Assembly: GCA_012517205.1 (NCBI GenBank)
Contig: JAAYVL010000139.1
Coordinates: forward strand, 1 to 51,498
Direction: 5' to 3'
From: Verrucomicrobiota bacterium
Lineage (GTDB): Bacteria; Verrucomicrobiota; Verrucomicrobiia; Limisphaerales; UBA8199
DNA length: 51,498 nt
The position numbers and the translations under genes are program-made. The notes under the pieces were generated by a model. The model saw only the letters and a list, made by a program, of their open reading frames with translations. It was not told where the DNA came from and did not search any database. Shown here piece by piece: positions 8,405 to 14,974 of the stretch (position 1 is the stretch's first letter; the number at the start of each line of letters is the position of its first letter).

Positions 8405-9472
8405 ATGCGATTCATTAGCGGCGTGATCGAAAAATTGCAGCGTCACCCCAAGCGCATTGTGTTCCCGGAAGGAACCGAACCGCGCGTGCTGCTGGCGGCC
8501 CGCCAGTTTTACGCGTTGCGGCTGGGGGTGCCAATTCTGCTGGGCGATCCGGTTCGCATCCAGGAGGTTGCCCGCGACTTGAAGGTCGCGTTGAACGGCA
8601 TTCGTCTGCTGAATCCGGCCGACAGTGAAGAGTTGGACAACTACGCCAGCCGGTTCCGACGGTTGCACCAGTACCGCGGCAAGCGCATGAAAATGCTCGA
8701 AGCCCGCGACGCGGTTCTCCAGCCCAACTACTTTGGCGCCATGATGCTCGCCATGCATGCCGCCGACGGCTTTGTCGCCGGCGTCCGCCAGGTGACCGCC
8801 GGCGTCCTGCGGCCTCTATTCCAGACCATTAAACCCGCCCCGCACTCCAAAACTGTCGCCAGTTGCCTGATCATGGAGGTCGAAGATTCGCGGTTGGGTG
8901 AGCAGGGCGTCCTGTTCCTGGCCGATTGCGATGTCATCGAAGATCCCTCGGTTGAGCAATTGGCGGACATCGCGGTTTCCACGGCCCAACTCGCCCGGCA
9001 TTTGCTCGGGGCGCGTCCCCGGGTGGCTTTGCTTTCATTTTCCACCAAAGGCAGTGCGGCTCACCCCTCCGTGGGCAAAGTCCAGGCGGCCACCGCACGT
9101 GCCCAGCAAAAGGCCTCCGCCCAAAAGCTCGATGCCGACTTTGATGGCGAGCTTCAGGTGGATACGGCACTAGTGCCGGAAATCGCCGCCCGCAAACTGC
9201 CCGACAGCAAACTCGGCGGCCATGCCAACGTTCTCATCTTTCCTGATCTCAACTCCGCCCAGATCGCCAGTAAACTGGCCCGTCTCCTGGCTCGCGCCAA
9301 CGCTTACGGCCACATCCTGCTGGGCCTGGACCGCCCGGCGGCTGATGTTTCCCGCGGGTCCACCACCCGCGACCTTCTCGGTGTGGCCGCCATCATTGGC
9401 GTCCAATCGATTGATTACCAGGCTCTGTACCCTGGTGCCGGCCAGCGATTACCCGGAGATCGCGTTCGCTGA
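8405..9472 (+). CDS. pta: Phosphate acetyltransferase (PTA/PTB family)
   Basis: A 355-residue enzyme of the phosphate acetyl/butyryltransferase family, which interconverts acetyl-CoA and acetyl phosphate in acetate metabolism. Landmarks are RIVFPEGTEPRVLLAA at residues 17-32, RQVTAGVLRPLFQTIK in the central region, VALLSFSTKGSAAHPS, and NVLIFPDLNSAQIASK followed by GHILLGLDRPAADVSRG near the C-terminus. It has no N-terminal P-loop extension, so it is the short form. The Ser in LLSFSTKGS and the surrounding residues match the CoA-binding side of the family. No acetate kinase gene adjoins it; it is followed by an intrinsic terminator. A phosphobutyryl specificity cannot be excluded, but the length and motifs favour PTA. 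Confidence 0.93.
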   Translation: MRFISGVIEKLQRHPKRIVFPEGTEPRVLLAARQFYALRLGVPILLGDPVRIQEVARDLKVALNGIRLLNPADSEELDNYASRFRRLHQYRGKRMKMLEARDAVLQPNYFGAMMLAMHAADGFVAGVRQVTAGVLRPLFQTIKPAPHSKTVASCLIMEVEDSRLGEQGVLFLADCDVIEDPSVEQLADIAVSTAQLARHLLGARPRVALLSFSTKGSAAHPSVGKVQAATARAQQKASAQKLDADFDGELQVDTALVPEIAARKLPDSKLGGHANVLIFPDLNSAQIASKLARLLARANAYGHILLGLDRPAADVSRGSTTRDLLGVAAIIGVQSIDYQALYPGAGQRLPGDRVR

Positions 9473-9539
9473 CAAAGGGATCGGAAAAGGGACGGAGCCT
9501 CATTGCCAGAAGTTGCGAGATTCTACGGGTACACAAAAA

Positions 9540-9565
9540 GGCCGGGTTATTCACCCGGTCTTTCT
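9540..9565 (+). terminator. Intrinsic terminator after pta
   Basis: GGCCGGGT and ACCCGGTC form an 8-bp stem (one G-U pair) with a TATTC loop, followed by TTTCT. It lies 68 bp past the pta stop. Confidence 0.8.
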
Positions 9566-9874
9566 GCCACATTTCTACATTGAGAACCGATTAAATCTTC
9601 ACCGATGCCACACACCAGCATCGTTAACACACCCCAAACTTACCAGGATCCCAATTTGCAGCTAGTCACCAGTTCTGGGGACAAGCCGGGGGAGGGCGCA
9701 AGCGGGATGGCGCGCGGATATTGCCGCCGTTCGAAGCGGCGGCGGTTGGCGGAAAGAAAAGCAGGCGCACCTCCCGGGAGTTTCGCCATGCGCGCGCTAA
9801 CCGGGAGCGTCTTAACCGATTTGCTGCCGGCTTGAGTTTGGGGAGGTGGCGCGGCATTCTAAGCGGAAACGATC
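9566..9874. other. Intergenic region upstream of the ZIP transporter
   Basis: About 310 bp with no convincing gene. It contains one GC-rich hairpin (GCCGCCGTTCGAAGCGGCGGC, around 9723-9745, described here in parts: arms GCCGC/GCGGC around TTCGAA). The metal-transporter promoter should be here, but I see no strong -35/-10 pair. Confidence 0.4.
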
Positions 9875-10651
9875 ATGGAAACCATGTCCATAGCCTATGT
9901 GTTGCTGGCGTATGTCCTGGCCGTGGGGGGCGGCGCGTTGGGGATACTGCTGGGCAATTCGCATGAGCGATTGTGTGCGCTGATCAGCCTGGGCGCCGGC
10001 ACATTGCTGGGGGTGACGCTCTTGGCGATTTTGCCTGAGAGCTTTGCGACCCTGCGCTGGCGGGGAGTGTTGCTGGCGGTGGGGTCGGGCTATGCGGTGT
10101 TTGCCGTGATCAGCAAATACATCTTTCATATCTGCCCTGCCTGCGCGGCCAGCCATTTCGACGAAGCCGCCACACATCGTTTCGGCGAGATTGCCACCGC
10201 GATGATGGTGGCGCTGGCGATTCATTGCCTGGCCGACGGTGTGGCGCTGGCTGCGGGGCACGAAGCCGAGGCGTCCCACGCGCACAGCAGCCGCGTGCTG
10301 GACTTGTCCCTGATCGTTGCCATTTGCGTGCATAAAGTCCCGGAAGGATTGGCGCTGGGCGGGTTATTGTTGGGCGCCGGCTTTAGCCGGATGCAGACGT
10401 TGCTGCGGGTTGCGGCGATCGAGGCGACCACCTTGGTGGGAGGCGTGCTGGGTTGGTTCTTTTTACGCGAAGCTTCGTTGTTCTGGCTGGATGCCGCGGT
10501 CGCCCATGTCGGCGGCGGGTTTCTCTATTTGGCGGTGCATGCGGTTTTGGGCGAAATCCTCAAACACCACAAAGCGCTTGTGCTAACCTGTTTTGCGTTG
10601 GGCTTTGGTATTATCGCCGCGTTGGTTTGTTTGCTTCGGTTGTTGCACTGA
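9875..10651 (+). CDS. ZIP family metal transporter
   Basis: A 258-residue inner-membrane protein with about eight hydrophobic segments, importing divalent metal such as zinc or iron as in the ZIP/ZupT family. The two metal-binding transmembrane helices are recognisable: HCLADG at residues 117-122 and HKVPEG at 153-158, the canonical HxxxDG and HKxPEG pairs. Between them lies a histidine-rich loop, GHEAEASHAHSS, the usual cytoplasmic metal-handling loop. The start chosen (METMSIAY) places the first membrane helix immediately after it; Met4 is an alternative. It appears to be monocistronic; the next 590 bp hold the control region of the polysaccharide operon. Metal specificity cannot be told from sequence. 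Confidence 0.9.
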   Translation: METMSIAYVLLAYVLAVGGGALGILLGNSHERLCALISLGAGTLLGVTLLAILPESFATLRWRGVLLAVGSGYAVFAVISKYIFHICPACAASHFDEAATHRFGEIATAMMVALAIHCLADGVALAAGHEAEASHAHSSRVLDLSLIVAICVHKVPEGLALGGLLLGAGFSRMQTLLRVAAIEATTLVGGVLGWFFLREASLFWLDAAVAHVGGGFLYLAVHAVLGEILKHHKALVLTCFALGFGIIAALVCLLRLLH

Positions 10652-10735
10652 ACCCTGCCGGGAAAAGCAGAAATCGCGTGGAAAGGGTTGCAGCGAGGCG
10701 GGGGAGGCAGGGAGGGAATTGGCTTCCGGGCGGAG

Positions 10736-10752
10736 TGTCTCATAATGGGACA
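10736..10752. promoter_or_regulatory. Operator-like palindrome upstream of the polysaccharide operon
   Basis: TGTCTCAT-A-ATGGGACA is an inverted repeat with 8-nt arms and one mismatch. It sits 96 bp upstream of the GG of the sigma-54-like promoter, a distance usual for enhancer-binding-protein sites. A related site follows at 10778. Confidence 0.45.
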
Positions 10753-10777
10753 GCCGGTTTCGCGCCGGGCGGCTAAG

Positions 10778-10794
10778 TGTCCAAATATGAGATA
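10778..10794. promoter_or_regulatory. Second operator-like site, related to the first
   Basis: TGTCCAAATATGAGATA matches the site at 10736 in 11 of 17 positions. The two centres are 42 bp apart, about four helical turns, placing both on the same DNA face. It is more degenerate than the first. Confidence 0.35.
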
Positions 10795-10847
10795 GAACGC
10801 GGGGAGCTTTTTCCCTAAACCCGGGATTTCAGTGGCAAGCGTGACAG

Positions 10848-10862
10848 GGCACGCTGCTTGCT
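10848..10862 (+). promoter_or_regulatory. Sigma-54 (RpoN) type -24/-12 promoter
   Basis: GGCACG-CTGC-TTGCT matches the -24/-12 consensus (T)GGCACG-N4-TTGCW at all listed bases except the first T, with the obligatory GG and GC exactly 10 bp apart. It faces the polysaccharide operon, whose first firm start codon is about 375 bp downstream. Confidence 0.6.
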
Positions 10863-10873
10863 GGAATGGGGGC

Positions 10874-11065
10874 ATGGCTATGGCGCTTATTTCGTGGTTT
10901 TGTGTTTCGACGCTGACGGGTTTTGCCCTGGCTGCGGCGGCGGCGCGAGCAACCCCACGCCGACCCGGACAGTGGCCGTCGGTTAACGAACTGACGGAGG
11001 AGACGGGCGTTGAAGGATTGCCCGTATTGCCGGGGTTGGATGCGGCAGGAAAGCGGGCGGCTTAG
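10874..11065 (+). CDS. Possible small exported peptide
   Basis: A 63-codon frame starting MAMALISWFCVSTLTGFALA, i.e. an immediate hydrophobic segment like a signal peptide or membrane anchor, followed by a short Pro/Glu/Gly-rich tail. It would begin almost exactly at the transcription start predicted from the sigma-54-like promoter, so it would need leaderless translation. I do not recognise it. It may be a small protein of the operon or a chance frame within the leader. Confidence 0.25.
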   Translation: MAMALISWFCVSTLTGFALAAAAARATPRRPGQWPSVNELTEETGVEGLPVLPGLDAAGKRAA

Positions 11066-11238
11066 GCGCCCGGGGGAACGCACGAGGGAGCCCGTCATGC
11101 GAGAAACCGCCACAGCACAGGGCAGGGCAGGCGCGGCGGGAATGGAAACCGGAAGCCGGGCTGTCGGTAGTTTCACGGAAAGCCACTCCGTAATGAGCGG
11201 AGTTGCCGATTTTGGAAGATGGGGGAAGATGTCTGAGC

Positions 11239-11997
11239 ATGATGATAAGCTCAGAGATTTCGGCTGGTTCGGCTGGAAAGATTCTAGGTGGATCGGCAAG
11301 TGGACAAAGTGTGGCGGTTCGGCATGGGGCGAAAGGGTTGCCGATGTGGAAGCGGGCGCTAGACCTGGCGCTGGTGGTGATGCTGGCGCCGGGATTGTTG
11401 GTCATCGGCGGGGTGGTGGCTCTGGTGGTGGCGTGCGGGTCGCGGGGGTCGGTGTTTTTCCGGCAACGGCGGGTGGGCTACCAGGGGCAGATTTTCGAGT
11501 GCTACAAGTTTCGGACAATGCAGGAGAATGCCGACACGCAGCAGCATCGGGCGCATGTGCAGCAGTTGATGGAGGCGGACGTGCCGATGACGAAACTGGA
11601 TGCCAAAGCGGATCCCCGGCTGGTGCCATTGGGCCGGTTGCTGCGGGCGACGGGGTTGGACGAGTTGCCGCAGGTTTTGAACATCATTCGCGGCGAAATG
11701 AGTTTCGTGGGGCCGCGCCCTTGCATTCCTTACGAATTCGAGCACTACCAGTCATGGCAGCGGCGGCGGTTTGCCGCGGCCCCGGGGCTGACGGGATTGT
11801 GGCAGGTGAGCGGAAAGAACCGCACGACTTTTAATGAGATGATCCGGCTGGACATTGAATATTCGGAGCGCCAGAGCCTGGGGCTGGACTTGTGGATCAT
11901 TATGAAAACCTTCCCGGCGCTGCTGCAACAGTGCGTGGATCTGCGGGCGGGAAAGCGCCGGCAGCCGTCCGCGGCAGTGGCGGTCAGCGTGGGATAA
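11239..11997 (+). CDS. Undecaprenyl-phosphate sugar phosphotransferase (bacterial sugar transferase)
   Basis: An initiating glycosyltransferase of the polyisoprenyl-phosphate hexose/HexNAc-1-phosphate family (WcaJ/PglC-like catalytic domain), which loads the first sugar phosphate onto the lipid carrier for exopolysaccharide assembly. A membrane segment (LALVVMLAPGLLVIGGVVALVV) precedes the catalytic domain with FRQRRVGYQG, YKFRTM, GLDELPQ, SFVGPRP and PGLTGLWQVSG in the usual order. It is about 252 residues from the ATG chosen, which has GGGGGAAG upstream; a TTG 12 codons earlier would overlap a hairpin. It lacks the large N-terminal membrane domain of WcaJ and is therefore the short form. 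It is the first gene of a four-gene operon; the next gene starts 27 bp later. Confidence 0.92.
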   Translation: MMISSEISAGSAGKILGGSASGQSVAVRHGAKGLPMWKRALDLALVVMLAPGLLVIGGVVALVVACGSRGSVFFRQRRVGYQGQIFECYKFRTMQENADTQQHRAHVQQLMEADVPMTKLDAKADPRLVPLGRLLRATGLDELPQVLNIIRGEMSFVGPRPCIPYEFEHYQSWQRRRFAAAPGLTGLWQVSGKNRTTFNEMIRLDIEYSERQSLGLDLWIIMKTFPALLQQCVDLRAGKRRQPSAAVAVSVG

Positions 11998-12024
11998 ACG
12001 ACCGAAGAACAACGAACAAGAATT

Positions 12025-13143
12025 ATGAAGCAAACCATCAAGGTGGGAGTGGCGGGTTGCGGCTACTGGGGCCCGAACCTGATCCGAAACCTGCGGCAAT
12101 CGCCGGACTGCCAGCTCAAGCTGCTATGCGACCCGAGCGAGCAGCGGCTGGCGCACATGCGGCGGCTGTATCCGGAAGTGGCCACCACACGCCAGTTTGA
12201 TGATTTGCTGAACGGCGCGGACCTGGACGCCTTGGTGATTGCCACCCCGGTGCGCTATCATTACGAGATGGCGATGGCCGGGCTGCGAGCCGGCAAGCAC
12301 GTATTCGTCGAGAAGCCCATGGCGCGCACCGAGGCGGAAGCCGAGGAAATGGTGGCCCTGGCCGAGCGCGAGGGGCTGGTGCTGATGGTGGGGCATACCT
12401 TCCTGTTTTCACCGGCGGTGCGCCGGATGAAGGAGATCGTGGACGCGGGCGATATCGGGGAAGTGCAATACATCGCGGCGCGGCGGCTGAACCTGGGACT
12501 GTTCCAGAAAGACATCAACGTGGCGTGGGACCTGGCGCCGCATGACATTTCGATCCTGCTGCATTTGCTGGAAGAGCATCCGGTCAGCGTTTCCTGCCAG
12601 GGAAGCTGCCATGTGACGCGCAGCATCGAGGACGTGACCATGATGTACCTCACGTTCGCCCGGAACCGTTGCGCCATGATCCACAATAGCTGGCTGGATC
12701 CCAAGAAGGTGCGGCAAATGACCGTGGTGGGCTCGCAGCGGATGATTGTATATGACGACACCGAGCCGCTGGAAAAGCTGAAGATTTACGATGCGCGGGT
12801 GGAAGTGCCGCCGCATTACGACACCTTTGCGGAGTTCACCTATTCCTATCATTATGGCGACGCCTACGTGCCGTATATCAAGCAGGACGAGCCATTGAAG
12901 CTGGAATGCCAGCATTTCCTGGAATGCATTCGCGCCAAGTGCACGCCGATCGCCGGGGGCCGCCTGGGGCTGGAGGTGGTGCGGATTCTGGAAGCGGCGA
13001 GCGAATCGCTGCGCCAGCAGGGGGCCCCGGTGTCGTTGGAAGCGGTGACCCAGTGGAACAACGGCCACGACGGCAACGGCAAAGGCAGCGAGTCATCTGG
13101 CCGAGTGGCCGCCAGCCCGGCCCGCCGCATACTGGCTGCATGA
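12025..13143 (+). CDS. Gfo/Idh/MocA oxidoreductase, WbpB/WlbA-like
   Basis: A 372-residue NAD(P)-dependent dehydrogenase. The Rossmann motif GVAGCGYWGPNLIRN is at the N-terminus, the catalytic Lys in HVFVEKPMA at about residues 92-100, and DLAPHDISILLHLL carries the conserved substrate His/Asp region. The protein resembles the WbpB/WlbA branch that oxidises UDP-N-acetylglucosaminuronate at C3 to a 3-keto sugar. That reading is supported by its neighbours: a WbpD-like acetyltransferase overlapping it by 4 bp (ATGA) and a WbpA-like 6-dehydrogenase. The predicted pathway leads to UDP-2,3-diacetamido-glucuronate for polysaccharide. Exact substrate is an inference. Confidence 0.9.
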   Translation: MKQTIKVGVAGCGYWGPNLIRNLRQSPDCQLKLLCDPSEQRLAHMRRLYPEVATTRQFDDLLNGADLDALVIATPVRYHYEMAMAGLRAGKHVFVEKPMARTEAEAEEMVALAEREGLVLMVGHTFLFSPAVRRMKEIVDAGDIGEVQYIAARRLNLGLFQKDINVAWDLAPHDISILLHLLEEHPVSVSCQGSCHVTRSIEDVTMMYLTFARNRCAMIHNSWLDPKKVRQMTVVGSQRMIVYDDTEPLEKLKIYDARVEVPPHYDTFAEFTYSYHYGDAYVPYIKQDEPLKLECQHFLECIRAKCTPIAGGRLGLEVVRILEAASESLRQQGAPVSLEAVTQWNNGHDGNGKGSESSGRVAASPARRILAA

Positions 13144-13634
13144 GCGGCAGCGAGCAGCTCTACCAGCGTATAGCCGCGGATGTGAAGCTTGGCCAGCGGG
13201 TCAAGATCTTCGCCTTTACCAACCTCTACGGCTGCGAGATTGGGGACGATACCAAAATCGGGACGTTTGTTGAAATCCAAAAAGGCGCGCGCATCGGCCA
13301 GCGGTGCAAGATTTCCAGCCACAGCTTTATTTGCGAGGGCGTGACGATTGAAGATGAAGTCTTCATCGGCCACGGCGTGACTTTCATCAACGACCGCTTT
13401 CCGCGGGCGACCAATACGGACGGCAGCCTCCAGACCGAAGCGGACTGGAAATGCGTCCCCACGACAGTCCGGCAGGGCGCCTCGATCGGTTCGGGCGCAA
13501 CCATTCTGTGCGGAGTGGAAATTGGACGGCGGGCGACGGTCGGCGCGGGCAGCGTGGTCACGCGGAATGTTCCGGACGGCGCCGTGGTCGCGGGCAATCC
13601 GGCGCGGTTGTTGCGCGCCGGGGCGGCGGCGTGA
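13140..13634 (+). CDS. WbpD-like hexapeptide N-acetyltransferase
   Basis: A 164-residue left-handed beta-helix acetyltransferase. Repeated hexapeptide units are visible throughout (CEIGDDTKIGTFVEI, GARIGQRCKI, VTIEDEVFIGHGVTF, GASIGSGATI, GRRATVGAGSVV), ending VPDGAVVAGNPARLL. The insertion FINDRFPRATN is typical of the WbpD/WlbB group, which acetylates the 3-amino group of UDP-2-acetamido-3-amino-glucuronate. The ATG overlaps the stop of the preceding oxidoreductase, indicating translational coupling. The open frame continues upstream inside the oxidoreductase gene, but the homologous region starts here. The 3-aminotransferase that would supply its substrate is not in this window. Confidence 0.9.
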   Translation: MSGSEQLYQRIAADVKLGQRVKIFAFTNLYGCEIGDDTKIGTFVEIQKGARIGQRCKISSHSFICEGVTIEDEVFIGHGVTFINDRFPRATNTDGSLQTEADWKCVPTTVRQGASIGSGATILCGVEIGRRATVGAGSVVTRNVPDGAVVAGNPARLLRAGAAA

Positions 13635-13669
13635 GGCCCGGGGCGAAACCCGGCAAGAGCAATCATAGC

Positions 13670-14956
13670 ATGAAGACAGCCGTAGTGGGATTAGGTTATG
13701 TGGGGTTGCCCCTGTCGCTCCAGTTCGCGCGTTCCGGGGTGACGGTGCTGGGCCTGGACGTGGACCCCGCGAAAGTGGAGGCTTTGCTGGCGGGGCAAAG
13801 CTATATCAAGCACATTTCGTCCGCGGAGGTCGCCGCTCTGGTGAAGTCAGGCCATCTGTCGGCCTCGACCGATTTCGGCCGCATCCGTGAAGTGGAAGCC
13901 GTTATCATTTGCGTGCCCACGCCGCTGAACAGGAATCGGGAGCCGGACCTCTCGTTCATCCTCGAAACCGGGCGGAGCATCGCGCGGCATTTGCAAAAAG
14001 GGATGCTGGTGGTGTTGGAGTCCACCACCTATCCCGGCACGACCGACGAGGATCTGCGCGCGGTGCTTGAGAATGGGTCCGGCCTGAAAGCAGGGCAGGA
14101 TTTTCATCTGGCCTTTTCGCCGGAACGCGAGGACCCCGGCAATCCCGCCAGCCAGGTCGCGTTGATTCCGAAGGTGGTGGGCGGCTACTCGCCGGCCTGC
14201 CTTAAAAAGGCGGTGGCCCTGTATTCGCGGGCCGTCAAGACCGTTGTCCCGGTGTCGTCCTGTCGCGCGGCAGAGGCGGCCAAGCTGCTTGAGAACACTT
14301 TTCGCGGCGTCAATATTGCCCTCGTCAACGAGCTTAAGATCGTTTACAACGCCATGGGCATAGACATCTGGGAAGTCATCCACGCGGCGAAAACCAAACC
14401 GTTCGGGTTTATGCCGTTTTATCCGGGGCCGGGCCTGGGGGGACACTGCATCCCGATTGACCCCTTCTACCTGACCTGGAAGGCCCGCGAGTTTGGCCAG
14501 AATACCCGCTTCATCGAGTTGGCCGGGGAGATCAACACCTCCATGCCGCTGTATGTGGTGCACCAATTGGCCGACGCGCTGAACGCCCGCCAAAAGTCCA
14601 TCAACGGCAGCTCGGTGCTCGTGTTGGGGCTGGCCTACAAGCCGGATGTGGACGATGAGCGCGAGTCCCCCAGCTATGTGCTGATGGAAATGCTCAAGAC
14701 GCGCGGCGCCCGGGTGGCCTACTACGATCCGTACGTCCCGGTCATCAAACCCACCCGCGAGCATGCCCATTGGGCGGGCACCCAGTCGGTGGCCTGGAAC
14801 CAGGAAACCATCAAGGCCTTCGATGTGGTGCTGATCGCGACAAACCACTCTTGCGTCAACTACCGGGAGTTGGCGGAGTGGGCGGAGTGCATTGTGGACA
14901 CGCGGAATGCGATGGGCGGCGTTCCCACGCTTCCCAATCAAGTGTGGAAGGCCTGA
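13670..14956 (+). CDS. UDP-sugar 6-dehydrogenase, WbpA-like
   Basis: A 428-residue nucleotide-sugar dehydrogenase of the UDP-GlcNAc/UDP-ManNAc type, which oxidises C6 twice using NAD. The N-terminal Rossmann motif is AVVGLGYVGLPLSLQF, then VPTPLNRNREPDL, LESTTYPGTT and FSPEREDPGN. The nucleophilic Cys lies in GGHCIPIDPFYLTWKA, and the C-terminal UDP-binding domain contains VLGLAYKPDVDDERESPS. These are WbpA rather than UDP-glucose dehydrogenase features. It should make UDP-GlcNAcA, the substrate of the WbpB-like enzyme two genes earlier. Start: ATG followed directly by the Rossmann strand; the upstream frame lies inside the previous gene. It ends 18 bp from a convergent hydrolase gene, with no clear terminator. 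Confidence 0.93.
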   Translation: MKTAVVGLGYVGLPLSLQFARSGVTVLGLDVDPAKVEALLAGQSYIKHISSAEVAALVKSGHLSASTDFGRIREVEAVIICVPTPLNRNREPDLSFILETGRSIARHLQKGMLVVLESTTYPGTTDEDLRAVLENGSGLKAGQDFHLAFSPEREDPGNPASQVALIPKVVGGYSPACLKKAVALYSRAVKTVVPVSSCRAAEAAKLLENTFRGVNIALVNELKIVYNAMGIDIWEVIHAAKTKPFGFMPFYPGPGLGGHCIPIDPFYLTWKAREFGQNTRFIELAGEINTSMPLYVVHQLADALNARQKSINGSSVLVLGLAYKPDVDDERESPSYVLMEMLKTRGARVAYYDPYVPVIKPTREHAHWAGTQSVAWNQETIKAFDVVLIATNHSCVNYRELAEWAECIVDTRNAMGGVPTLPNQVWKA

Positions 14957-14974
14957 GCGGCCGCGGCGGCGCGG

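Noticed and set aside
9812-10333. His/Gln/Arg-rich minus-strand frame antisense to the ZIP transporter
   Set aside because: Low-complexity shadow of the transporter gene, which carries the canonical metal-binding motifs.
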